A stretch of DNA of 64,000 nucleotides from Acidobacteriota bacterium. Lineage in GTDB: Bacteria > Acidobacteriota > Blastocatellia > Pyrinomonadales > Pyrinomonadaceae. The position numbers and the translations under genes were made by a program. This document shows, piece by piece, positions 8,900 to 16,736 of the stretch. The DNA lies in contig JAHBSJ010000006.1 in assembly GCA_019639155.1 (NCBI GenBank), forward strand, positions 124,001 through 188,000. Reading direction: 5' to 3'. The notes under the pieces are model-generated. The model was not told the DNA's origin. It saw only the letters and a program-made list of their open reading frames with translations, and ran no database searches. Position 1 is the stretch's first letter; each line of letters begins with the position of its first letter.

Positions 8900-9225
8900 C
8901 CGTGATATTCGCGTTTGCGGCGTTGAAACCGGTCCTGTTCAGCACAACGCCGCCGTTTTCGACGCGAAAACTCGTTTCGTCGTGCATAGCCACGCCGTTT
9001 TCGACGTCGAAATTCGTTCTGTCTTGCATAGCCACGCCGTTTTCGACGCGGTAATTCGTTTCGTCGTGCATAGCCACGCCGTTTTCGACGCGGAAACTGG
9101 TTTCGTCTTGCATAGCCACGCCATTTTCGACGCGGAAATTCGTATCGTCGTGCATAGCCACGCCGTTTTCGACGCGAAAATTCGTTTCGTCGTGCATAGC
9201 CACGCCGTTTACGGCGTGGACGCGA
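8900..9225. repeat. 42-bp tandem repeat array, about eight units
   Basis: Units begin with GCATAGCCACGCCGTTTTCG at 8984, 9026, 9068, 9110 and 9152, exactly 42 bp apart. Degenerate units begin at 8942 and about 8900, and a terminal unit at 9194. Units differ mainly by point changes. 42 is a multiple of three, so reading frames stay open on both strands: the minus strand gives a 14-residue repeat like NFRVENGVAMHDET, the plus strand HSHAVFDAEIRFVV. No convincing ribosome binding site precedes either long frame, and the minus frame overlaps the start of the gene at 8887. I treat the array as non-coding. Confidence 0.85.
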
Positions 9226-9341
9226 TCCGAGATCGACCCGCAGGGCGTCTACGCCCTTTCGATCTATTATTCGCCCGTTAAAACGGACCGCGAATCAGTT
9301 TTCTCCATCCTCACCTCGCCGTCAACGGCGGAGCTATGCTA
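9194..9341. repeat. Palindromic (REP/BIME-like) element bounded by inverted GCATAGC ends
   Basis: The left end is GCATAGC followed by a perfect 9-bp inverted repeat CCACGCCGT-tt-ACGGCGTGG (9200-9219). The right end is the same module inverted: CGCCGT-ca-ACGGCG (9317-9330) followed by GCTATGC (9333-9339). Between them lies AGGGCGT-ct-ACGCCCT (9242-9257), also perfect. The architecture is that of paired REP sequences. The left end is also the last unit of the 42-bp array, suggesting the array grew from this element's end. Confidence 0.65.
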
Positions 9342-9689
9342 AACCCGCAACCAAAAACCAGCCTCGATCTATCTATTTGCAACTCGATTCTTATTTCCCA
9401 TCGCCCGATGCACTACATTCATCGTGTGATATTCCTATCACATCGCTCGTAATAATACATACATCAGTTGATGTTTATTTCCACAGTACACATGTATATT
9501 TTTCATTGTTCGCTTAATATTCTGCATCCGTCGATTCGACCACCACGTCAACTGATTGCTTCTTGCAGTCACGCGATGGAGTGACTATATCGCACGATAT
9601 AATTATCCTATCGGCTTGCAATTGTCAACATTCTTTCTGCATAAACGCATAGTCGAATCCGGCTATGAGAATTTCCTTGGGTTTATGAC
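9342..9689. other. Gene-free AT-rich stretch with four short inverted repeats
   Basis: No plausible gene on either strand. The composition is visibly richer in A+T than the flanks. Inverted repeats: TGTGATA-ttcc-TATCACA (9425-9442), ACATCA-gt-TGATGT (9461-9474), AGTCAC-N8-GTGACT (9567-9586) and TATATCG-ca-CGATATA (9586-9601). The first has TGTGA/TCACA halves as in Crp/Fnr-type sites but with an 8-bp rather than 6-bp centre. The function is unknown. The stretch could be regulatory DNA for the leftward gene at 8887, or a remnant of a mobile element. Confidence 0.5.
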
Positions 9690-10376
9690 TTAGGGAGCAG
9701 AGATTCGCAGTTGTTGAACATTGTAGTCGTAGCGAATTGCATATTGGTAAACAATCCCTCGTGGCTCCAAAGATCTGACATCGTCGGGACTATACTCTTC
9801 GGTGATATCTTCCCCGAAAAGCGATCCATCTCCTGCAATATAGGTAGCATGTCTGCGAAAAGAAAGTCCGAATTTGTAATTCATATATTCGGTCTCCACA
9901 AACGCGGTTACCGGGGTGCTGTTTACAAAGGTAATGAAACTCCCCATGGTCCAGACACGGCAAGACTGCGATCCGGCAGGCACCTCAGGCTCGGGCACTC
10001 TAATGTTTTCCTGCCGCGGACGCTTGACCCAACGATCTTTGTTCTCTCGAGTGAATTCGAAATCGTCTTTCAAGATGTATTCGAACGTATCCTTGACGCG
10101 CCCTTTCTCAACCTCTTTTGTGTACCGTATTTCGTCGTCGGAAAGATACTCCAAGCGGCTAGAAGTACTGATACCATCTCGGTCGGGACCTCGACTATCA
10201 CGAATAGTGACCGTTACGATCCTGGGGCGCGTTTCGAGTCCACGCATCGCCTCGGTCTTTAATCGATAGAGTTCGCTCTTTACGACCTCGCTGCTTCGCG
10301 TCTGTGACACAACATCCGCCGCCAAAAAACAGAACAATGCCCCTATCGACACTGCCGAAAACAACCTCTGCCGCAT
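9690..10376 (-). CDS. Exported protein of unknown function
   Basis: 228 aa with a Sec signal peptide (RLFSAVSIGALFCFLAADVVSQ, cleavage probably after residue 25). The mature part is rich in charged residues and beta-like segments, with a single Cys in GSQSCRVW. I do not recognise the family. The start at 10376 has a strong GGAGG 9 nt upstream. It begins 24 bp after the valS stop, so it is probably the last gene of the valS transcript. The AT-rich gene-free stretch follows its 3' end. Confidence 0.7.
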   Translation of the reverse strand: MRQRLFSAVSIGALFCFLAADVVSQTRSSEVVKSELYRLKTEAMRGLETRPRIVTVTIRDSRGPDRDGISTSSRLEYLSDDEIRYTKEVEKGRVKDTFEYILKDDFEFTRENKDRWVKRPRQENIRVPEPEVPAGSQSCRVWTMGSFITFVNSTPVTAFVETEYMNYKFGLSFRRHATYIAGDGSLFGEDITEEYSPDDVRSLEPRGIVYQYAIRYDYNVQQLRISAP

Positions 10377-10400
10377 AACCTGATACCTCCTGCAGTTGGT

Positions 10401-13325
10401 CTATTGATCTATGGAGAGTGAACTAAGGTTATTATTAAGCGTTTTGATCTGAATTTCCAACTCCGCGGTGCGTTCGCGTAACGCTTCCACCTTCTCCGCG
10501 GGGGCTCGCGTCACAAAATTTTCGTTGGAAAGCTGGCCGTCGAGGCGTGTTTTTTCGTCGGAAAGCTTCGCGATCGCGTTGGCGAGGCGTTCCCGCTCCT
10601 TCGCGAAGTCGATCAGCCCTTCCAGCGGCACCGCGAGCGTCGCGTTTGCCGTCAAAACCGCCTTTGCGGAGGCTTTCGGCACGTCGAGAACGTCCGAGAT
10701 CACGAGTTTTTCGGCCCTCGCCAGCCGCAATATCTGCGGTTCGTTGTCGCGAAAGACCCGCTGCACGTCCGATTTCGCCGCCAAATGCACCGCGAAACGC
10801 ACCGACGGGCTGATATTCATCTCGGCGCGTATGTTGCGGGCCTTTTTTATCGCGTCGATGACGACCGACATCTCAAATTCCGCCGCTTCGTCGATCAGCG
10901 ACGCGTCGCCGCGGGGGAAATCCGCCAGCATTATGGTTTTGTCAGAACCGCCTGCCGTAGCGGGCGGTTGAACGTTGTCGCTATTCTGCGTTAAACCACC
11001 CGCTACCGCAGGTGGTTCCGACTTATACGCCGCGTGATGCATCTCGGCCGACGTGCCGGGCAGTTTCTGCCACAATTCCTCCGTCAGATACGGCATGAAC
11101 GGATGCAGCATCCGCAGCGCCGTCTCAAGCACGTTCAGAGTTACGCCGGAACCGTCGGAACCACCTGCGGTAGCGGGTGGTTGAACGTTTTCGCTATCCT
11201 GCGTTAAACCGCCCGCTACCGCAGGCGGCTCTGACTTGCTGAGCTCGATGTACCAATCGCAGAAATCGTCCCAGAAGAAGTGATACAGCAGCGATACCGC
11301 CGTGTGAAATTCGTATCTTTCGAGCGCTTTGTTCAGTTCCAACGCCGTCCGGTTCAGCCGCGAGATGATCCAGCGATCGGCCAAGGCCGTCGGGTCGCAG
11401 GCTCCCAGCCTGCTTTCATCAGCTTGCAGGCTGGCAGCCTGCGGTCCGGCGTTCATGAGCGAGAAACGCGTGGCGTTCCAGATCTTGTTGGCGAAATTGC
11501 GGTACGTTTCGATCAGCAGGTCGTTCCACCGGATATCGGCACCCGTTGCAATGGAGGCCAGATAAACTCGCGTCGCGTCCACGCCGAATTTATCGAACAT
11601 CTCGATCGGATCGACGCCGTTCTTTCGCGATTTCGACATCGGCTTGCCGTCCTTGCCGAGCACCGTGCCCGTGATGACGCAGTCCTTGAACGCGGTCTGC
11701 CCGGTGAATTTCTTCGTCAGCATCATCATCCGCGAAACCCACAGAAAAATGATGTCGCGGCCCGTGACCAGAACGTCCGTGGGGAGGAAGTTCTCAAGAT
11801 CGGTTGTCGGTTGTCGGTTGTCGGTTGCCGGCGAAGACACACTCTTTTCATCAGACTGACCACTGACCACCGACAACTGACCACCGGCCTCGCCTGTCCA
11901 ACCGAACGTCGAAAACGCCCACAACCCGGAAGAGAACCACGTATCCAGCACGTCGTTGTCCTGCGTCAGTTCCCTGCCGCCGGCCTTTTCGCGGGCTTCT
12001 TCCTCGCTGTGGGCGACGTAAACATTCCCCTCGCCGTCGTACCACGCCGGTATCTGATGTCCCCACCAGAGCTGCCGCGAGATGGTCCAATCCTTCAAGT
12101 TTTCGAGCCACGTCGTGTAAACCTTCGCGTGCGGAACCTCGGGCACGAACCGCGGCACGCCCTCGCGTTCGATCAGATCGAGGCCGATGTCGCGGAGCTC
12201 GTCCATCTTGACGAACCATTGCTCCGACAGGATCGGCTCGACGACGGTCTTGCAGCGTTCGCACACCGGCAGCGTGATCTCGTAATCCTCGACTTTCTCC
12301 AGCAGACCAAGCTCGTCAAACATCTCGACGACCTTTTCGCGAGCCTTGAAGCGGTCCATCCCGTCGAACTCCGCACCTGCGGCGGCGTTCATCGTCCCGT
12401 CCATGTTCATGACAAGCAATTGCTCTAGGCCGTGGCGTTCGCCGACAAGATAATCGTTCGGGTCGTGAGCCGGCGTGATCTTTACCGCACCCGTACCGAA
12501 TTCGGCATCTACGTATTCGTCCGCGATGATCGTGATCTCGCGGCTCGTCAGCGGCAACGCGATGGTCTTGCCGATCAGGTGCTTGTAACGCTCGTCGCTG
12601 CCGTTTACCGCGACCGCCGTATCTCCAAGCATCGTCTCCGGCCGCGTCGTCGCGACGACGATAAAGTCGGAACCGCCCGCTGACGCAGCGGGTTCTGACA
12701 CGGGATACCGCAAATAATAGAGCTTCCCGTCCTTTTTCGTTTCCTCTTTTACCTCAAGGTCGGACAGAACGGTCTTGTCTTTGGGGCACCAGTTGACGAT
12801 GCGAAGCCCGCGGTAGATATGGCCTTCTTCGTAAAGCCTAACGAACACGCTGCGGACCGCGGCCGACAGTCCGGGATCCATTGTAAAGCGATGCCGTGTC
12901 CAATCGACGGACGCTCCTTCGCGGCGCATCTGCTCGATGATGGTGTTGCCGTATTCTTCTTTCCACGCCCAGCAGCGTTTCAGGAATTCCTCGCGGCCGA
13001 TATCGAGCGGCGACTTGTTCTCTTCGGCACGCAACTGCTCGACGACCTTTCGCTGAACGGAAATTCCCGCGTGGTCCGTGCCCGGAAGCCACAGAGTGCG
13101 AAAACCCTGCATACGTTTCCAACGCGTCAGCACGTCCATGATCGTGTGCTGCAGAGCGTGGCCCATATGCAGCGAGCCGGTCACGTTCGGCGGCGGGATG
13201 ACGATGGAATAGGCTTTCGCGTCCGCGTCTTTGTTTACCTCGGGGTGGAAACAGCCAAGTTGCTCCCAGCGTTCGTAGTGCCGAGATTCGGCCTCTTTCG
13301 GGTCGTATGCTTTCGCAAGTTCCAT
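10401..13325 (-). CDS. valS: Valyl-tRNA synthetase with five repeat-derived insertions
   Basis: Class I synthetase charging tRNA-Val, 974 aa from the ATG at 13325; a TTG two codons upstream is possible but less likely. Signatures: PPNVTGSLHMGHALQHT (HIGH region), the ATTRPETMLGDTAV editing-domain motif, the catalytic-loop motif GKPMSKSRKNG, and a C-terminal coiled coil (KERERLANAIAKLSDEKTRLDGQL). Compared with normal ValRS it carries extra segments near residues 209-220, 480-509, 626-644, 697-724 and 768-795. Each is encoded by a DNA repeat described separately, and all keep the frame. They fall at surface-loop or inter-motif positions and no catalytic motif is lost, so the enzyme is probably functional. 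It lies downstream of the division cluster. Confidence 0.96.
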   Translation of the reverse strand: MELAKAYDPKEAESRHYERWEQLGCFHPEVNKDADAKAYSIVIPPPNVTGSLHMGHALQHTIMDVLTRWKRMQGFRTLWLPGTDHAGISVQRKVVEQLRAEENKSPLDIGREEFLKRCWAWKEEYGNTIIEQMRREGASVDWTRHRFTMDPGLSAAVRSVFVRLYEEGHIYRGLRIVNWCPKDKTVLSDLEVKEETKKDGKLYYLRYPVSEPAASAGGSDFIVVATTRPETMLGDTAVAVNGSDERYKHLIGKTIALPLTSREITIIADEYVDAEFGTGAVKITPAHDPNDYLVGERHGLEQLLVMNMDGTMNAAAGAEFDGMDRFKAREKVVEMFDELGLLEKVEDYEITLPVCERCKTVVEPILSEQWFVKMDELRDIGLDLIEREGVPRFVPEVPHAKVYTTWLENLKDWTISRQLWWGHQIPAWYDGEGNVYVAHSEEEAREKAGGRELTQDNDVLDTWFSSGLWAFSTFGWTGEAGGQLSVVSGQSDEKSVSSPATDNRQPTTDLENFLPTDVLVTGRDIIFLWVSRMMMLTKKFTGQTAFKDCVITGTVLGKDGKPMSKSRKNGVDPIEMFDKFGVDATRVYLASIATGADIRWNDLLIETYRNFANKIWNATRFSLMNAGPQAASLQADESRLGACDPTALADRWIISRLNRTALELNKALERYEFHTAVSLLYHFFWDDFCDWYIELSKSEPPAVAGGLTQDSENVQPPATAGGSDGSGVTLNVLETALRMLHPFMPYLTEELWQKLPGTSAEMHHAAYKSEPPAVAGGLTQNSDNVQPPATAGGSDKTIMLADFPRGDASLIDEAAEFEMSVVIDAIKKARNIRAEMNISPSVRFAVHLAAKSDVQRVFRDNEPQILRLARAEKLVISDVLDVPKASAKAVLTANATLAVPLEGLIDFAKERERLANAIAKLSDEKTRLDGQLSNENFVTRAPAEKVEALRERTAELEIQIKTLNNNLSSLSIDQ
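10941..11024. repeat. 84-bp paired-palindrome repeat inside valS, copy A
   Basis: Exactly 84 bp. It consists of two inverted arms of the type GAACCGCCTGC...GCGGGCGGTT and AACCACCCGC...GCAGGTGGTTC joined by a spacer (TGAACGTTGTCGCTATTCTG). Read as valS it gives 28 codons (residues 768-795) beginning KSEPPAVAGG and ending QPPATAGGSD. It is nearly identical to copy B, 130 bp away. Confidence 0.9.
11154..11237. repeat. 84-bp paired-palindrome repeat inside valS, copy B
   Basis: Same 84-bp length, orientation and frame as copy A, with a few base differences (for example GTCGGAACCACC versus GTCAGAACCGCC at the left end). It encodes residues 697-724, again KSEPPAVAGG...QPPATAGGSD. It starts on a codon boundary, so the insertion added exactly 28 codons. 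Confidence 0.9.
11397..11450. repeat. GCAGGCT/AGCCTGC palindrome pair inside valS
   Basis: Two adjacent palindromes of the form GCAGGCTnnnAGCCTGC (about 11397-11413 and 11424-11441). Positions 11423-11450 match, base for base over 28 nt on the opposite strand, the segment 60172-60199 inside argS. In valS it encodes the extra residues around GPQAASLQADESRLG (about 626-644). Confidence 0.85.
11801..11882. repeat. Heptamer (STRR-like) repeat insertion inside valS
   Basis: Left arm: four heptamers CGGTTGT/CGGTTGC (11801-11828). Right arm: four heptamers ACTGACC, ACTGACC, ACCGACA, ACTGACC (11855-11882). The arms resemble each other in inverted orientation, and short tandem heptamers of this kind are known from cyanobacteria and other genomes. 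The segment encodes a polar insertion of about 28 residues (QLSVVSGQSDEKSVSSPATD...) before the conserved PTDVLVTGRDIIFLWV block. Confidence 0.8.
12664..12699. repeat. Single-arm copy of the EPPA(V/T)AGG repeat inside valS
   Basis: GTCGGAACCGCCCGCTGACG followed by CAGCGGGTTCTGACAC: one palindromic arm of the same family as copies A and B. It encodes the extra SEPAASAGGSD just before the conserved IVVATTRPETMLGD motif of the editing domain. Confidence 0.7.
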
Positions 13326-13333
13326 AATCAAAT

Positions 13334-13405
13334 GCAGAAGCCCTCACGCAGTAAGGGCATCTCTTTACGTCGGCTCTTATGCCATTACTTCGTGCGGGCT
13401 TCTGC
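13334..13405. repeat. Long inverted repeat between the response-regulator gene and valS
   Basis: Arms GCAGAAGCCCTCACG (13334-13348) and CGTGCGGGCTTCTGC (13391-13405) are complementary at 14 of 15 positions, separated by 42 nt that contain AGTAAGGGC and CTTATGCCATTACTT. It fills almost the whole 81-87 bp gap and has the look of a REP-type intergenic element. There is no U tract, so it is not an obvious terminator. Confidence 0.65.
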
Positions 13406-13412
13406 CCACAGA

Positions 13413-14399
13413 CTATTCTTTGATCTCCTGCTCGAGAGCCTCACGCATCAGCCGTTCAGCGACACGAGGCACCTCTTCGCGGGCAACATCGCGAACGACA
13501 GTATCCGTCAGCTTTGCCAGAACACGTTCCACGATCCTGTCGATCATCTCTTCAGTTACGTCAACCGAGGGCGAAGGCGTAATATCGGCGGCCGCAGGCT
13601 CGTCAAAGGGCCCAATGCTCTTGGCCGGTTCTTCCTCAACCTTGTTTAGGATCTCCTCAAATTCCGCAGGTTCAGCTTCGATCGCAGGAAGATCGATATC
13701 GATATTTTCAGTCGGGTGCGAGATCTCGATCGTCTCGCTAAATTCCGCGTGAATATCATTGCTTTGCTCGGGCTCGTCAAAGAACTCGTCATCAACGATA
13801 CGCTCGAACGGGCTTGTTTGGGCGGCTGTCGGAGTTTCCTTTTCAATAAGCTCATCGTCCGGCTCGATATCATCGGGCGGCATCATATCGCCCAGGAATA
13901 CCTCTTCGACCCGCGTTGTTTCGGCCAGACTGCTGACGTACAGCGACTCGATGTCGTCCGGGTCAATGCCGGCGTCCGAAGTGCTTTCTGAGATATTGAA
14001 CGATACGGTCTCGGAGTTCCCGTCGCGGTCGAGGAGTTCGCGGATCTTTGAAATGACTTCGCGGATCGGGTTAAAAGGCTTCATCAGGAATCCGTCTGCC
14101 CCGACCCTTTCCGCCTCGGTTTGGTCGAAAGGTTCAAACGCTCCAACCATCAAAAGTACAGGGATGTGGTTGGTCGCCTCGTCCTGCTTGATCATTTCGC
14201 AGATCTGATAGCCGCTCGTTCCCGCGAGTCCAACGTCTGCAAGAACGATGTCCGGCTGTTCGCGTACGAAAGCCTCCATCGCGGTCTGGCCGTCAATGGC
14301 GGTAGAAACATCCATTCCGGCGTCGCCAAATGCAAGTTCGGCGACCTTTCGCATGGTCACGGAATCATCGGCTAAAAGTATCTTTGGTCGTTCGGTCAT
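13413..14399 (-). CDS. Response regulator: receiver domain plus long acidic linker and amphipathic C-terminus
   Basis: 328 aa. Residues 1-125 form a CheY-like receiver: acidic pair DD at 11-12, phospho-acceptor Asp in VLADVGLAG, and conserved Lys in FLMKPFNP. After it comes a roughly 130-residue acidic, low-complexity linker (IEPDDELIEKE...), then a helical C-terminus (DVTEEMIDRIVERVLAKLTD...EVPRVAERLMREAL). No DNA-binding or enzymatic output domain is visible, so it probably works through protein contacts, as Frz/gliding-type regulators do. It lies between pdxA and valS on the division-cluster strand, with no cognate kinase next to it. Confidence 0.82.
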   Translation of the reverse strand: MTERPKILLADDSVTMRKVAELAFGDAGMDVSTAIDGQTAMEAFVREQPDIVLADVGLAGTSGYQICEMIKQDEATNHIPVLLMVGAFEPFDQTEAERVGADGFLMKPFNPIREVISKIRELLDRDGNSETVSFNISESTSDAGIDPDDIESLYVSSLAETTRVEEVFLGDMMPPDDIEPDDELIEKETPTAAQTSPFERIVDDEFFDEPEQSNDIHAEFSETIEISHPTENIDIDLPAIEAEPAEFEEILNKVEEEPAKSIGPFDEPAAADITPSPSVDVTEEMIDRIVERVLAKLTDTVVRDVAREEVPRVAERLMREALEQEIKE

Positions 14400-14462
14400 C
14401 GAAGTCGGGTGCTCATGCCTGAGAATGGCTATTCTAACAGAAACCGCGGACGGATTGGGAAT

Positions 14463-15455
14463 TCAAGCGGATCGTTGAGCGGAAAGTTCGAGGGCAAGCC
14501 GGATCGCCGAACGCATGCTCGACGGGTCGGCGACACCTTTGCCCGCGATGTCATAAGCTGTGCCGTGATCGACCGACGTTCGAATGATGGGCAGGCCGAG
14601 CGTTACATTTACGCCCTCGCCAAAACCGATGGATTTTACCGGAATGGTCGCCTGGTCGTGATAAAGAGCGATGACCGCGTCAAATTCGCCCCGAAAACAC
14701 CGTAGGAAGATCGTATCAGGCGAGTACGGACCGGAAACGTCGATGCACTCGCCGCGGCAATACTCAATGGCCGGGATGATCTCGTCCGCCTCTTCGCTGC
14801 CGAACATCCCATTTTCAGATGCATGCGGATTCAGGCCGGCAACGGCGAGTTTTATTCGCCGGCCCAACAAAGCTTCAAGCTGCATTGCCGAGAAACTGAT
14901 CAGGTCGATGAGATTGTCTTTCGTGACCTGCTGGATCGCTCTGACCAGCGGCAGGTGTGTTGACAGAAGAACCACGCGCAGGTTCCCCGCAAAAAAACTC
15001 ATCGCCACACGCGGCGTGTTCGTAAGGTGAGCGATGAATTCTGTATGTCCGGGAAAATCCACGCCTGCCAAAGCCAGCGAACGCTTGCTGATCGGCGCGG
15101 TCGCGACTGCGGCAAATTCGCCTGAAAGACAGCCTGAGACCGATCGCTCTATGTATTCGGACGCGGCCCTTCCGGTGACAGCCGAATCGACGCCGTGACT
15201 GAACGGTTCACCAAGATTCTTCAGGTCAAGGACGCGAATACAAACGTCCGACCGCTTTTCCGAAATACCAACGATCTCGGCCTCGACGCCGAGTTCAGCT
15301 GCGAGTGACCGAAGATGTTCAATATCCCCGACGACAACCGACACCTCCGCAAGAGCAGCGTCGCCTGCCACCGCTTTGAGAACTACTTCGGGGCCGATGC
15401 CCGCAGCATCACCCATCGTTATCGCAATGGGTGATGCTGCTGGATATTCTGACAT
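14463..15455 (-). CDS. pdxA: 4-hydroxythreonine-4-phosphate dehydrogenase
   Basis: Acts in the DXP-dependent pyridoxal phosphate pathway. It oxidises 4-phosphohydroxy-threonine, and the product condenses with DXP via PdxJ. 330 aa, normal length. Signatures: AITMGDAAGIGPEVVLKA at the start, PISKRSLALAGVDFPGHTEF, and the metal/substrate region YHDQATIPVKSIGFGEGVNVTLGLPIIRTSVDHGTAYDIAGKG with the metal-binding histidines. It starts 9 bp after the ftsZ stop, so it is likely the downstream gene of the ftsZ transcript. Confidence 0.95.
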   Translation of the reverse strand: MSEYPAASPIAITMGDAAGIGPEVVLKAVAGDAALAEVSVVVGDIEHLRSLAAELGVEAEIVGISEKRSDVCIRVLDLKNLGEPFSHGVDSAVTGRAASEYIERSVSGCLSGEFAAVATAPISKRSLALAGVDFPGHTEFIAHLTNTPRVAMSFFAGNLRVVLLSTHLPLVRAIQQVTKDNLIDLISFSAMQLEALLGRRIKLAVAGLNPHASENGMFGSEEADEIIPAIEYCRGECIDVSGPYSPDTIFLRCFRGEFDAVIALYHDQATIPVKSIGFGEGVNVTLGLPIIRTSVDHGTAYDIAGKGVADPSSMRSAIRLALELSAQRSA

Positions 15456-15464
15456 TTCGTGGAT

Positions 15465-16610
15465 CTAATCCGCCTGACGACGAAGAAAAGTAGGAACCTC
15501 TATATTCTCCGGGGACGCCAACGCCGGAGCGGGCGACGCCGCAGTTTGAGGCGGAACAGGCATTTTCACCTGCGGGACTTCCGGCGCCGAGGACTTTGCA
15601 GCAACCCCCGAATCGAATCCGGTTGCGATCACTGTAATACGGACCTCATCGCCCATTTCCTCGTCGATAACACTGCCTAGAATGATATCGGCATGGTCGT
15701 CAGCCTCGGCCTCGATGATACCGATCGCATCTTCGACCTCCGTCAAAACCATGCTTGAGCTGCCCGTGATGTTGATCAGTGCTGCCTTTGCACCCTTAAT
15801 GGAGTTCTCTTCAAGCAGCTTGGAATCCAATGCAGCCCGCATCGCATTTGATGCAGCACCATTACCCTTTGCAGACCCGACGCCCATCAATGCGACGCCT
15901 TTGCCTCGCATCACCGTTTTTACGTCCGCAAAATCGAGATTGATCAGCCCGGGACGCGTTATCAGTTCTGTGATCCCCTTGACCGCCTGGAGTAAGACGT
16001 CATCGGCACGGCGAAAAGCTTCCACGATCGTGATATCTTTCTCGACGCTGCTTAGGTTCGAATTGGGTATCGTGATCAGAGTGTCCACGCTGCCCCGAAG
16101 TTCAGCCAAGCCTTCGTCCGCCTGGATCTGCCGTTTCCTGCCCTCGACCTTAAAGGGCTTCGTGACGACCGCCACCGTCAGGATATCCAGTTCCATAGCC
16201 AACGACGCAACGACCGGTGCAGCACCCGTTCCGGTGCCGCCGCCAAGACCTGCGGTAACAAATACCATATCCGCCCCGTCGAGAAGCTCTAACAATTTTT
16301 CATGATCCTCGAGTGCAGCGTTACGCCCGACCACCGGATCTGAACCGGCCCCGAGCCCTCTGGTAGATGTTGTACCAAGCTGCAGCTTGATCGGAGCTTT
16401 CGAAGCGTCCAGTGCCTGGACGTCGGTGTTTGCGACGATAAACTCGACATTTCTAATGCCGGACGCGATCATCCGATTCACGACATTCCCGCCGCCGCCG
16501 CCGACGCCGATCACCTTGATCCGTGCTCCCGTGACAGGCGGTTCGTCAATGAACATTTTGATGCCGTTCGGCTTTGTTTGTAGGTCGTCTAGTTCTATGA
16601 AACTGGCCAT
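15465..16610 (-). CDS. ftsZ: Cell division GTPase FtsZ
   Basis: Tubulin-like GTPase forming the Z ring at mid-cell, 381 aa. It has the glycine-rich start KVIGVGGGGGNVVNRM, the GTP-binding tubulin signature GLGGGTGTGAAPVVAS, the T7-loop region with NLDFADV, and the conserved C-terminal peptide IEVPTFLRRQAD that binds FtsA and other partners after a short linker. The frame is open further upstream, but MASFIELDD at 16610 is the sensible start; no clear Shine-Dalgarno precedes it. The 126-bp gap after ftsA is AT-rich and contains a short hairpin ACACG-N8-CGTGT (16623-16640). An own promoter for ftsZ is plausible there. Confidence 0.97.
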   Translation of the reverse strand: MASFIELDDLQTKPNGIKMFIDEPPVTGARIKVIGVGGGGGNVVNRMIASGIRNVEFIVANTDVQALDASKAPIKLQLGTTSTRGLGAGSDPVVGRNAALEDHEKLLELLDGADMVFVTAGLGGGTGTGAAPVVASLAMELDILTVAVVTKPFKVEGRKRQIQADEGLAELRGSVDTLITIPNSNLSSVEKDITIVEAFRRADDVLLQAVKGITELITRPGLINLDFADVKTVMRGKGVALMGVGSAKGNGAASNAMRAALDSKLLEENSIKGAKAALINITGSSSMVLTEVEDAIGIIEAEADDHADIILGSVIDEEMGDEVRITVIATGFDSGVAAKSSAPEVPQVKMPVPPQTAASPAPALASPENIEVPTFLRRQAD

Positions 16611-16736
16611 TTTATTATAAGGACACGAAAAAGACCGTGTATTTGAAGTTCTTGCCTGAATAACAAGATATTGTGTTGACGGAACGGAAGCATACAACGA
16701 TTAGCGTGGAAAATCCAGTCGACACGTTACACTTTG

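Noticed and set aside
8850..9203. Minus-strand frame of 14-residue repeats (and its plus-strand counterpart 8982-9281) as real repeat proteins
   Set aside because: Both are automatic consequences of a 42-bp (multiple of three) tandem array. No ribosome binding site was found, and the minus frame runs into the start of the better supported gene at 8887.
8942..9225. CRISPR array
   Set aside because: The whole 42-bp period is repeated; there are no unique spacers, and no cas genes are in the window.
11280..12428. 382-codon plus-strand frame inside valS
   Set aside because: Antisense shadow of a GC-rich conserved gene; Arg-rich, no recognisable domain. valS motifs are intact on the minus strand.
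16611..16697. Longer FtsZ starting at 16697
   Set aside because: The extra 29 residues are not FtsZ-like. ATG 16610 gives a normal N-terminus, although it lacks a strong ribosome binding site.
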